Assembly: GCA_038204465.1 (NCBI GenBank)
Contig: JBBRCX010000037.1
Coordinates: 1 to 41,610, forward strand
Direction: 5' to 3'
Length of the DNA stretch: 41,610 nt
Source: JBBRCX01 sp038204465
GTDB lineage: Bacteria; Planctomycetota; Phycisphaerae; Tepidisphaerales; Tepidisphaeraceae
Shown here: piece by piece, positions 1-7,152 of the stretch
How the letters are laid out: each line of letters opens with the position of its first letter
How positions within the stretch are numbered: position 1 is the stretch's first letter
Position numbers and translations under genes: made by a program
The notes under the pieces: generated by a model
The model's database searches: none
What the model saw: the letters and a program-made list of their open reading frames with translations, nothing else
What the model was told of the DNA's origin: nothing

Positions 1-258
1 GGTGGCGAGCGGATCTCCCCACCCGCCATCCGCGTCCTGACCCGCGAGCACCGCGCGAAGAAGCCGGCTATAGAGCGCGACGTGATTCTGGCACAACTCC
101 TCGAGGCGGATGATGGCCATGGCGGCAGTCGGGATGGCCCAGCCGCCTTCTAATTCAAAGCGGAACGATCCCTCGGTGCGGTTGGCGACGAGTTCACGAA
201 ACAGCCGTTCGTAAGAGCGGAGATTCCAGAGTCTTTCGATGTGTCGTACGGTAATCAT
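1..258 (-). CDS. Prenyltransferase/squalene-cyclase-like repeat protein, N-terminal part
   Basis: The first 86 codons of a minus-strand gene that runs off the left edge. It starts at ATG 258 behind GGAGG about 12 bases upstream. The protein begins MITVRHIERLWNLRSYERL and near residues 76-82 carries QDADGGWG, which resembles the QW-type repeat of alpha/alpha-toroid proteins (squalene cyclase/prenyltransferase fold). Many such planctomycete proteins have no known enzyme activity, so I infer only the fold. It has its own promoter and a palindromic operator just upstream, so it is probably regulated separately from the cytochrome gene before it. Confidence 0.6.
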   Translation of the reverse strand, partial: MITVRHIERLWNLRSYERLFRELVANRTEGSFRFELEGGWAIPTAAMAIIRLEELCQNHVALYSRLLRAVLAGQDADGGWGDPLAT

Positions 259-288
259 GCGAGGGCGCCTCCATGCCGCCCGGCTTCT

Positions 289-311
289 GTTAGGGTGAAG
301 TATACCCTAAC
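289..311. promoter_or_regulatory. Palindromic operator overlapping the -10 box
   Basis: A perfect 8-base inverted repeat, GTTAGGGT and ACCCTAAC, separated by 7 bases. It covers the -10 box and the predicted start site of the minus-strand promoter. This is where a dimeric repressor would block RNA polymerase. No matching regulator gene is visible in the window. Confidence 0.6.
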
Positions 312-328
312 ACTTACCGCACTGTCAA
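299..328 (-). promoter_or_regulatory. Strong sigma-70 type promoter for the left-edge gene
   Basis: On the minus strand there is a perfect -35 box TTGACA (323-328), an 18-base spacer and the -10 box TATACT (299-304). The predicted transcription start is about 35 bases before the ATG at 258. Confidence 0.7.
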
Positions 329-366
329 AACAAAAAATCGGAAAAGTCGAGGAGGGGGACGCGGGC

Positions 367-3336
367 TCATACGGCTGGGGCGGCTTTGAGCTTTCCGGGG
401 AGCTGTTCAGCCGTACGCGGGGCAAAGCTCCGCCAGAAGTGGAGGGGGATGTTACCCATGGCGATCAGCGACAATTGGACCGCCACGAAGCCGATCAGGG
501 CATAGAAGGCCGAGTCCATGAAGCCGTAGGAGTGCAGTCCGATCCCGAGCATGTTGGTGCCGAACCAGGACCAACTGGTGACGACGTTGCCGAAGATCGC
601 GAGGAGCATCATGCCGCGTTCGCGCACCAGCCCGCTCCAGCGCGCGTGCAGGATGAGCGCGTTCCACAGCACGATCAGCACGGCGCCGTTCTCTTTCGGG
701 TCCCATCCCCAGAAGCGTCCCCAGGATTGATCGGCCCAGATGCCGCCCAGGATCGTGCCGACGAAGCTGAACAGCATCGCGAAGCAGATGATGCCGTAGG
801 TCATTCGCGCCAACCCCTTGCCCTTGTCGGCGCTGAGCTTCGAAGTGAACAGCCCGAGCAGGACGTACAGCACCGCGATCATGCCCGCCAGGAAGGTCGA
901 CGCGTAGCCGAGCGTGATCACCACGACGTGCGTCGCCAGCCAGAAATTCGTGTCCAGCACCGCCTGCATCTGCTTCATCGTGTCGCCGTCGGCGGACAGG
1001 TACTGCGCGATAAGCAGCGAACAGAACCCCATGATCGCGGCGACCGCGCTGCCGATCCCGTTCCTGAACAGGGCCTCGAGGCCCGCCGCCAGCACCACCG
1101 CGCCCCACGCGATGAACACCGCGGAAGAATACAGGTTCGTCACCGGCGGGCGCCCCGAGATGTAGATGCGGGAAACGAGTCCGAACGTGTGAACCACCAG
1201 CGCCACCAACAGGACGCACAAAGCCGTTCGGGCGAGGGGGCGCGCCCAGGCAATCCATGAGCCGCACGCGAGAATGAAGACGAGCACATACAGAGCCATG
1301 CAGAGCGTGAACGGGTCGAAGCGGTTGAAGAACGCTTCAAAGTCGACTTTCTGCATCTCCGCCGCCCGGTACTGATGCAGCAGGTCCTGGTATTCCGCCG
1401 CGCCCTGATTGAACTCGTCGGCGCGCCCGCCGTGATAGTCCTGCACGAGCGCGATGAACGCCTTCAGCGCCGGGTGTGGTTCCTTCCGCTCGCGCGCGGT
1501 GTCGATCGCCTGTCCCACTGTCTGCCACTGCTCGTCGTCGCGCAACGGGGGCACCAGGAACAGCGTTTCCAGCTCCGCGAGCCTTCCGTAGAGGCTGACG
1601 CGATCGACGAGCTCGACGATTTTTCGCTGAAACAGGTCGCGCCGCTTGGGCTCGACGGCCTTGGCCAGTTCAAGCTGCTTCTGGAGCTTCTCGCGCGACG
1701 CGAGGACTTCGTTCAGCGAGAACAGCTTGCGCTTGGGGTCGAGGCCCAGGAGGTCGACGAGTTCCGGGTGATCGATTCGAAACGCTTTTTCCTCGATGGC
1801 CTTTGCCGGCGTTCCCATGACGTCGAGAAGCCATCGGATCGCCGGCTGCTTGCCGCCGTCGATGTCGATTCTTTCGCGTCCGCTGATGATCTTGAGGCTG
1901 TTGCGCGCCAGGGTATCCAGCGGCATGGTGCGGCCGTCGTAGGTCACCGGGATTCGGCCGAAGGCATCGAGGTTGTAGGGCCGCTGCGGCGCCGACGCCC
2001 GCGCGAACATCGCGGCAACCGCAATCAGGCAGGCCACCGTCACGCCCGCGGGGAGGAGCCACGATCGAGGATCGCGGATTTGGGCCTGCGCCTTGCCGCG
2101 CGTCGTGCCAACCTTCGCTTGCGCCGGCGCGAAAGTTTTGAGAATGAAGTTGATCAGATGGGCGCCGAAATGCACGAGCATTCCCAGCGCACCCAGGCCG
2201 CACGCGACGTAGGGCAGGAGCCATCCCGGGTTGCGCACCACCTGCAAGACGGTGGTCTTGTCGCCCGGCTTGAAGCTCTGCTGATAGAAAGTCTCCCCGC
2301 CGTAGCGCAGTGGATGGTTCATCCAGATGAGCGCTTCGCGGTCCTGGTTTTGCGGCGGATCGACGAGCCGGATGCGGCTGGCAAAGTTCTTGGGCGTGTC
2401 GGTCCCGAGGTAGCGGTCATGCGAGAACTTCAACAGGTGAATGGTGTAGGGCTTGTAGTCGCGCTTGAAGCGCAACTGCAGCAGATAGTCTTTTCCGTCC
2501 ACGCGCACCCGCTGCGGCCCATCGATGAAGAGCGACACGAGATAGGTTCCGAGCGATTTTTCACCGCGGCTTAGGGTTACGTACGCTGAGGGCGCGTCGA
2601 CGGCCTCGGCTTCGGTTCCCGGAAACTTGGGGCGCTCTACCGCAGTGATGCCGACGCCGACCCCGGCCGTCGCGCGGGCGTCCTTCACGCCTTGCTGAGC
2701 CGCCTGCTGCGGCCCGAGCACCTGCGAGTTGGCGTAAAACGCATCGACGTGAACGTCGAAGGGAAGCTTCGAGTCGCGGATCAGGCTCCGCTGCAAGAGC
2801 CGTGACTGTGGGACGACCGTGACATTGTCATGATCTTCGGGCGACGGGTCGATGACCGCGAGTTCCGCGTGGCGGACCTCCTGCGCGTAATTCACCGAGC
2901 CGCCCTCATCGATGGTCATTTGCCCTTCGCGGGCAAATACGCTGGTGAAGACTTCGCCCACCAGCAGCATGATCAAGCCGCTGTGAATCAGGATGATGCC
3001 GATGCGCTTGCGGTTGAACTTGAACCGCACCGAATGTGCCGCCAGGAGGTTAGCCAGCAGAAGGATGATGAGGGTGTATCCGCCGGGCAACGGCAAGCGT
3101 CCGGGGAATCCGGCCGCCCCGGCCGCGGGGCGCTTCATGAAAAGCTGGAGGTCGATCCAGGTAAAAAAACTGTGGAAGTACCGCGCCTGCACGGTGGAGA
3201 TGTCGTAATCGATCTGCGCCCAGGTGCCGGCGAAAACCAGCAGCATGCTCAGCGCGAGCAGCGCGACCGTCAGCCGCAGGGAAGAGAGCGGGGCCAGAAG
3301 TTTAGTCAGCCTTGGGCTCAACGGCGTCTCCCGCAA
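367..3336 (-). CDS. Fused ResB-CcsA cytochrome c biogenesis protein
   Basis: System II cytochrome c synthase with both subunits in one 989-residue chain; it exports heme and attaches it to apocytochrome c outside the membrane. The N-terminal ResB part has membrane segments near residues 20-40, 85-105 and 112-135, then a large extracytoplasmic domain to about 365. The C-terminal CcsA part has the motif PPVTNLYSS and the tryptophan-rich heme-binding WWD motif WGRFWGWDPKE at 872-882. It is flanked by histidines in VVHTFG, ATHVVV and GLHSYGF, the expected heme ligands. The start overlaps the 3' end of the upstream lipoprotein gene by 35 bases, so the two are probably co-transcribed. Natural ResB-CcsA (CcsBA) fusions are known in other bacteria. 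Confidence 0.93.
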   Translation of the reverse strand: MRETPLSPRLTKLLAPLSSLRLTVALLALSMLLVFAGTWAQIDYDISTVQARYFHSFFTWIDLQLFMKRPAAGAAGFPGRLPLPGGYTLIILLLANLLAAHSVRFKFNRKRIGIILIHSGLIMLLVGEVFTSVFAREGQMTIDEGGSVNYAQEVRHAELAVIDPSPEDHDNVTVVPQSRLLQRSLIRDSKLPFDVHVDAFYANSQVLGPQQAAQQGVKDARATAGVGVGITAVERPKFPGTEAEAVDAPSAYVTLSRGEKSLGTYLVSLFIDGPQRVRVDGKDYLLQLRFKRDYKPYTIHLLKFSHDRYLGTDTPKNFASRIRLVDPPQNQDREALIWMNHPLRYGGETFYQQSFKPGDKTTVLQVVRNPGWLLPYVACGLGALGMLVHFGAHLINFILKTFAPAQAKVGTTRGKAQAQIRDPRSWLLPAGVTVACLIAVAAMFARASAPQRPYNLDAFGRIPVTYDGRTMPLDTLARNSLKIISGRERIDIDGGKQPAIRWLLDVMGTPAKAIEEKAFRIDHPELVDLLGLDPKRKLFSLNEVLASREKLQKQLELAKAVEPKRRDLFQRKIVELVDRVSLYGRLAELETLFLVPPLRDDEQWQTVGQAIDTARERKEPHPALKAFIALVQDYHGGRADEFNQGAAEYQDLLHQYRAAEMQKVDFEAFFNRFDPFTLCMALYVLVFILACGSWIAWARPLARTALCVLLVALVVHTFGLVSRIYISGRPPVTNLYSSAVFIAWGAVVLAAGLEALFRNGIGSAVAAIMGFCSLLIAQYLSADGDTMKQMQAVLDTNFWLATHVVVITLGYASTFLAGMIAVLYVLLGLFTSKLSADKGKGLARMTYGIICFAMLFSFVGTILGGIWADQSWGRFWGWDPKENGAVLIVLWNALILHARWSGLVRERGMMLLAIFGNVVTSWSWFGTNMLGIGLHSYGFMDSAFYALIGFVAVQLSLIAMGNIPLHFWRSFAPRTAEQLPGKLKAAPAV

Positions 3337-4381
3337 ACTGAACGGACCCGAGGAACTTCAAGAACGCGTCCTTCTGTGCCCCAACCGCAGAATCCGATCC
3401 CTGGAGCTTGAAGAAGTAAAAATCCTGCCCCTGAAACGCGATGGCGACGACCACCCGCCGGGCCTGGCCGTCCTCGCCCGGCCCGGTGATATCCACGAGG
3501 AACGCATCGCTGCCAGCGACCTTCGCTTCGAGGGGGTTGGCCTGCTTCACGTCGTCCACGGGCGGCAGGCCGACCTGGCCGCGCCAGCGATTCACGTTGT
3601 CGAGGAAGGTGCCGATGTCGCCCTGGCCGAACCGGGTCACGATCATCTGCACGGCTTGCGGGCCCTCGCCTATGTGGAACGAGAGGACGCGAGGCGGGGC
3701 GGCCTGCGAGTCCTGCTCCCATCCTGGGGGCGTGGTCCACTTGCTCAGCTTTACCGCCCCGGCGGCGCTCGGCTGGCTCGTGGGCGCGACGCCGTGAGAG
3801 GGGAAACGGATCGATCTGACGAAGGCGTCGAAGTTTCCGGCTTGAGCGGTCACCACGTCGCCCGGCCCTGACATCTTGAAGAACCAGATCTGCTCCGACC
3901 TTGGCACGATCGCCGCGAGCATCCGCTGCTTTTCGTCCGGCTTTTGCTTCCCCGGGGCTGTGAGGTCGACCACGTCAACCCCGACGCCGGAAACGTCGAG
4001 ATGCTTTACCACCCTGGGCAGATCGGCTTCGGTTGAGGGTGGGAGGCCAAGTTCCTTTTCCCATCGATTGACGTTGGGCAGGAGCGCGCCGGAGGTCGCG
4101 GTGCCGGGCAGGGGCACGACGGTGAGCATTACTTCAGGCTTCTCATTCACGAGGAAATTGGCGAAGCGCATCTGACCCGCGGGCAGCGGCTTCCATCCTG
4201 CCGGCACGGTCCAGGTCACGGGCGGGGTGGATGGAACCAGGGCCCCGGCATTGTCCGGGGGCGGCACATCTTTGGGCGCCGAGTAGGCGCGGATCTGCTC
4301 GTCCCGATCGCAGCCAGCGAGACAGGCTGCCGCGAGAAAAAGGGAGAGGCTCAGCGCTACTCGGGAGGGATAAGAGAACAC
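3302..4381 (-). CDS. Lipoprotein with two homologous halves, upstream of CcsBA
   Basis: A 359-residue protein starting with GTG. It has a signal peptide ending in the lipobox LAGC (Cys24), so it is likely a membrane-anchored lipoprotein. The mature part is an internal duplication: residues 55-195 and 214-350 each hold a TPPGW/VPAGW-like start, NVNRW (103-107 and 262-266) followed by GLPP, a V-D-[LI]-T-x-PG segment, and a [WY]FFK strand (166-169 and 322-325). I do not recognise a named family. Its overlap with the cytochrome c assembly gene suggests a role in c-type cytochrome maturation or the respiratory chain, but that is inference from context only. Confidence 0.8.
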   Translation of the reverse strand: MFSYPSRVALSLSLFLAAACLAGCDRDEQIRAYSAPKDVPPPDNAGALVPSTPPVTWTVPAGWKPLPAGQMRFANFLVNEKPEVMLTVVPLPGTATSGALLPNVNRWEKELGLPPSTEADLPRVVKHLDVSGVGVDVVDLTAPGKQKPDEKQRMLAAIVPRSEQIWFFKMSGPGDVVTAQAGNFDAFVRSIRFPSHGVAPTSQPSAAGAVKLSKWTTPPGWEQDSQAAPPRVLSFHIGEGPQAVQMIVTRFGQGDIGTFLDNVNRWRGQVGLPPVDDVKQANPLEAKVAGSDAFLVDITGPGEDGQARRVVVAIAFQGQDFYFFKLQGSDSAVGAQKDAFLKFLGSVQFAGDAVEPKAD

Positions 4382-4472
4382 TCTGATCGTACTTTAGCGG
4401 CCGCGCGCCTGTTTTCCCACCGGGCGTGCGGGTGCGGCTCCCACTTCTATCGGCTCAGAATCTTGCAAAAAC

Positions 4473-5069
4473 TCAGGCGAATCGCGACGGAGTCTGGGCG
4501 GAGGTTTCGAAAGGCTCGGGTCCGAGCACGAGCGTCGAGAAGACCATCAGCCTCGCTTGCGGATCGCGCCACGCCGTCGCGGGCAGGCCGAGCTTCTCGG
4601 TGCACAGGCGGGCGAGCAATTGCTCCTTGTTCCACCCCGTCTCCCGCGCCACCTGCGGAAGGAAGCAGCCGGCCCTGCCTTCGTGAATGAGATAGATTCC
4701 GTCGTTCAGCAGATCGAACTCGGTGGGTGAGAGCGCGGGACGCAGGGGCGAGAGGACGCTGATCTCCAGTTCCAGGCGCGGCAACTCGTGGGAGGTAACC
4801 GCCCGATACACGAAGCGCGGGTCTTCGAGCACACCCTGGGCGGCGTGCACCACTGCGCGGTGCAGGGGCTCGGTTGCGTCGAGCCGGCCGACGCAGCCGC
4901 GAAGCTCGTGCGTCTCGAGCTCGTGGAGCGAGACGAAACATCCGGCAGGCTGGCTGAGCTCGGGATCATCCGATTCAAAAGGCGCGAGCGGCTGGCCGGT
5001 GAGCGTGGAGCGGATCACTCGCCGGGCAAGTTGAAGGAGGGCGTCGCGCTGATCGGGGCGCAACAGCAT
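4473..5069 (-). CDS. amrA: AMMECR1-domain protein (AmmeMemoRadiSam system protein A)
   Basis: A 198-residue protein covering the whole AMMECR1 domain. Visible family motifs are the central LRGCVGRL block (about residues 57-64), DPRF, the ELEISVLSPL strand and GCFLPQVA near residue 136. In other genomes this domain is found with Memo and radical-SAM partners, but neither is next to it here. The molecular role of the family is not settled. ATG at 5069 is preceded by TGAGGA, a good ribosome binding site. It is divergent from the zinc-ribbon gene that follows. Confidence 0.87.
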   Translation of the reverse strand: MLLRPDQRDALLQLARRVIRSTLTGQPLAPFESDDPELSQPAGCFVSLHELETHELRGCVGRLDATEPLHRAVVHAAQGVLEDPRFVYRAVTSHELPRLELEISVLSPLRPALSPTEFDLLNDGIYLIHEGRAGCFLPQVARETGWNKEQLLARLCTEKLGLPATAWRDPQARLMVFSTLVLGPEPFETSAQTPSRFA

Positions 5070-5110
5070 TTGTCCTCAAATCCTAGCACTGTCTACAAAC
5101 AACGGATACT

Positions 5111-5116
5111 TATAAT
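5111..5116 (+). promoter_or_regulatory. -10 box (TATAAT) for the zinc-ribbon/SPFH operon
   Basis: A perfect TATAAT on the plus strand, with no good -35 box. The next ATG (5123) lies 6 bases after it, so a transcript from here would begin at that ATG. Alternatively, it would carry a 114-base leader to the better-supported start at 5237. Confidence 0.5.
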
Positions 5117-5236
5117 AGGCGCATGCGTCGCCTGAGGGCACGCTGGGCACCGTGGCTTGCGGTGTGGCTCGTGACCCAGTCCGTGAAGTGCCGTCGGCAA
5201 CGGCGGGTTGTCCTCGTACGAGAGGGGACGGATCGC

Positions 5237-5419
5237 ATGGTCTTTGCGGAGTTCGTCACGGTGGTGGTGATCGTGGTGGTCGTGCTGATGCTGGTCATGA
5301 CGGCCTCACAGAACCGCCGGCATACATTCCGGACAGACCTGCGGTTGTGCCGCGGCTGCGGCGCCAGCCATCCGCCGTTCGCGCAGTTCTGCAGCCGATG
5401 CGGGCGCAAGCTGTCGTGA
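5237..5419 (+). CDS. Small membrane-anchored zinc-ribbon protein
   Basis: A 60-residue protein with one membrane helix (residues 2-21, rich in valine) and a C-terminal zinc ribbon CxxC-x10-CxxC (CRGCGASHPPFAQFCSRCG). The start at 5237 is preceded by GAGAGGGG and gives a typical membrane-ribbon protein. The same frame is open from an ATG at 5123 (98 residues), but the extra 38 residues are basic and look non-protein-like. It lies just before two SPFH genes in the same direction and may work with them. Confidence 0.65.
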   Translation: MVFAEFVTVVVIVVVVLMLVMTASQNRRHTFRTDLRLCRGCGASHPPFAQFCSRCGRKLS

Positions 5420-5470
5420 GCTGGAACGACTTTCTCCCTGCGCCAGGGCACAGGGAGCATGCCCGGTCCG

Positions 5471-5494
5471 AAGAGTCCTGGGGGCTCTTTCGTT
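5471..5494 (+). terminator. Possible weak terminator before the SPFH genes
   Basis: AAGAG and CTCTT form a short stem extended by two further pairs, followed by TTTCGTT. The stem is short and the T run is broken, so this may only attenuate. Confidence 0.3.
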
Positions 5495-5508
5495 AAAGGG
5501 GTTGTGCT

Positions 5509-7152
5509 ATGGCAGCGGTAAAGACTTTCTTCAACCGTTCCCGTCCGCCGGGCGATCCGACCGTCGCGGCGCCGGGTTCGCGCTATCCGCGATTCGGCTC
5601 GCCGTGGCTGGTGCTGATCGCGGCGGCCGTCGTGATTTACCTGGGATACTTCTGGTTCGAGCGGCGCGTCGTCGTCGGCGCTGACGACGTGCTCGTGCTG
5701 ATGAGGAAACACGGCACGCGCAGCGTGGCGGGCGACCAGGTGATCATCCCCAACGCCGCGACCTACCCGGGCGGTGCGGACGCCTGGAAGAAAGAGTTCG
5801 GCGACGCCAATGGCATCCTGGAAGGCGTGTACCTCACGGGCACGTATTTCGGCTTCAGCCCATTCGATTACGAGCGTCAGGTCGTGCCGGTGGTGACGGT
5901 GCCATCGGACAAGGTCGGGATTGTCATCCGAAAGTTCGGGGCGCCGCTGTCGGCGAATCAGGTGCTGGCGGATCCATCCAGGGGCCAGCGCGGCCCACTT
6001 CCCGGCTACCTCCAGCCGGGGCGCTATCCGGAGTATTCCAATCCGTACGCCTTCGAGGTGAAGCTGGTGAACCCGGTGGTGATCAATCCCGGGCAACGCG
6101 GGGTGGTCACGCTGATGGCGGGGCGCCCCGCGACGGACCCCAACCAGTATCTTGTGAGCGCTGGCGAGCAGGGCGTGCAGCGCACGCCCGAGCCAGAGGG
6201 CTACAAATACATCAATCCGTTCGAACGTCGCGTCACGCCGGTCTTTGTGACGAGCCAGCGGTTCGAGATGGGCGGACAGGACGCCATCCGGTTCCCCTCC
6301 TCCGACAGCTTCGAGATCAAGATGGAAGGGTTTGTCGAGTGGTCGATCGACCCGGACATGCTCCCGCAGGCGTACGTAGCGTACTCCGAAGGCGGCGAAT
6401 TGATCCCGTTCATGGAGGAGAAGGTGATCCTGCCGTATGCGCGCAGCTACTCGCGGCTTGTGGGCAGCCGGTATACAGCACGGCAGTTCATCAGCGGCGA
6501 CACGAAGCTTCAGTTTCAGAAAGAGTTTTCCGAGAACCTGATGCGCAAGTGCGGCGAGCAGGGGATTCGCATTCATCAGGCGCTGGTGCGCGACATCGTC
6601 CCGCCGGATGCGATCCGCAACCCGATCAACGAGCGCGAGATCGCCCGGCAGCAGATCAAGACGCTGGAGGAGCGGATCAAGGTCGCCAGGAGCCAGGCGG
6701 AGCTGGCGACGCAGGAGCAGATGGCCGACCAGAACCAGAAGATCGGTGAGGCAAACAAGGCGGTGGTGACGGTCGTGAAGCAGGCAGAGCAGGCGCGCGA
6801 CGTCGCGGTCACCAAGGCTCAGCAGGAGCTGGCGGTTGCGAAGCTGCGGCTCGAGGCGGCGCAGAAGCAGGCGGACGCGCTGGTGGCGCGCGGGAAGGCG
6901 GACGCTGACGTGGTGTTGTTCAAGCGGTCGGCGGAGGCCGAGCCGCTGCGGCAACAGGTGGCGGCGTTCGGTGACGGGAATGCGTACGCCCGCTACTTCT
7001 TCTATCAGAAGGTTGCCCCGTCGATGAAGTCGATCCTGACCAACACCGACGGTCCGTTCGCGGATGTGTTCAAGCAGTATCTGTCGAACGCGCAGAGCCC
7101 GCCGGTGAAGGCAACCGGCGAGCGTGAGAAAGTGACGGAGGTGCGGCCATGA
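5509..7152 (+). CDS. SPFH/band-7 membrane protein with vault-like repeat modules (first of pair)
   Basis: A 547-residue protein. It has an N-terminal membrane helix at 32-50, then three beta-type modules each marked by a PGxYxxNP-like turn (LTGTYFGFSPF 109-119, LQPGRYPEYSNP 168-179, PEGYKYINP 229-237). An SPFH domain follows at about 265-375, then a long charged helix at about 380-490 (AELATQEQMADQNQKIGEAN region). SPFH proteins assemble into membrane-attached rings or cages (HflK/C, prohibitin, flotillin). The repeats before the SPFH domain and the helix after it recall the order of parts in major vault protein. The gene overlaps the next SPFH gene by 4 bases, so the two are probably made together and form a mixed complex. 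AAAGGGG lies before the ATG. Confidence 0.88.
   Translation: MAAVKTFFNRSRPPGDPTVAAPGSRYPRFGSPWLVLIAAAVVIYLGYFWFERRVVVGADDVLVLMRKHGTRSVAGDQVIIPNAATYPGGADAWKKEFGDANGILEGVYLTGTYFGFSPFDYERQVVPVVTVPSDKVGIVIRKFGAPLSANQVLADPSRGQRGPLPGYLQPGRYPEYSNPYAFEVKLVNPVVINPGQRGVVTLMAGRPATDPNQYLVSAGEQGVQRTPEPEGYKYINPFERRVTPVFVTSQRFEMGGQDAIRFPSSDSFEIKMEGFVEWSIDPDMLPQAYVAYSEGGELIPFMEEKVILPYARSYSRLVGSRYTARQFISGDTKLQFQKEFSENLMRKCGEQGIRIHQALVRDIVPPDAIRNPINEREIARQQIKTLEERIKVARSQAELATQEQMADQNQKIGEANKAVVTVVKQAEQARDVAVTKAQQELAVAKLRLEAAQKQADALVARGKADADVVLFKRSAEAEPLRQQVAAFGDGNAYARYFFYQKVAPSMKSILTNTDGPFADVFKQYLSNAQSPPVKATGEREKVTEVRP

Noticed and set aside
5205..5230. GTACGAGAGG, resembling the sarcin-ricin loop of 23S rRNA
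   Set aside because: Only about ten bases match and the flanks are unlike 23S rRNA. It overlaps the start region of the zinc-ribbon gene.
5110..6954. Long minus-strand open frame (614 codons) opposite the first SPFH gene
   Set aside because: Antisense shadow of a GC-rich gene; His/Arg-rich composition, no start signal, no domain. The same applies to long antisense frames over the rhamnosidase, purD, hemL, the second SPFH gene and the DUF4159 gene.
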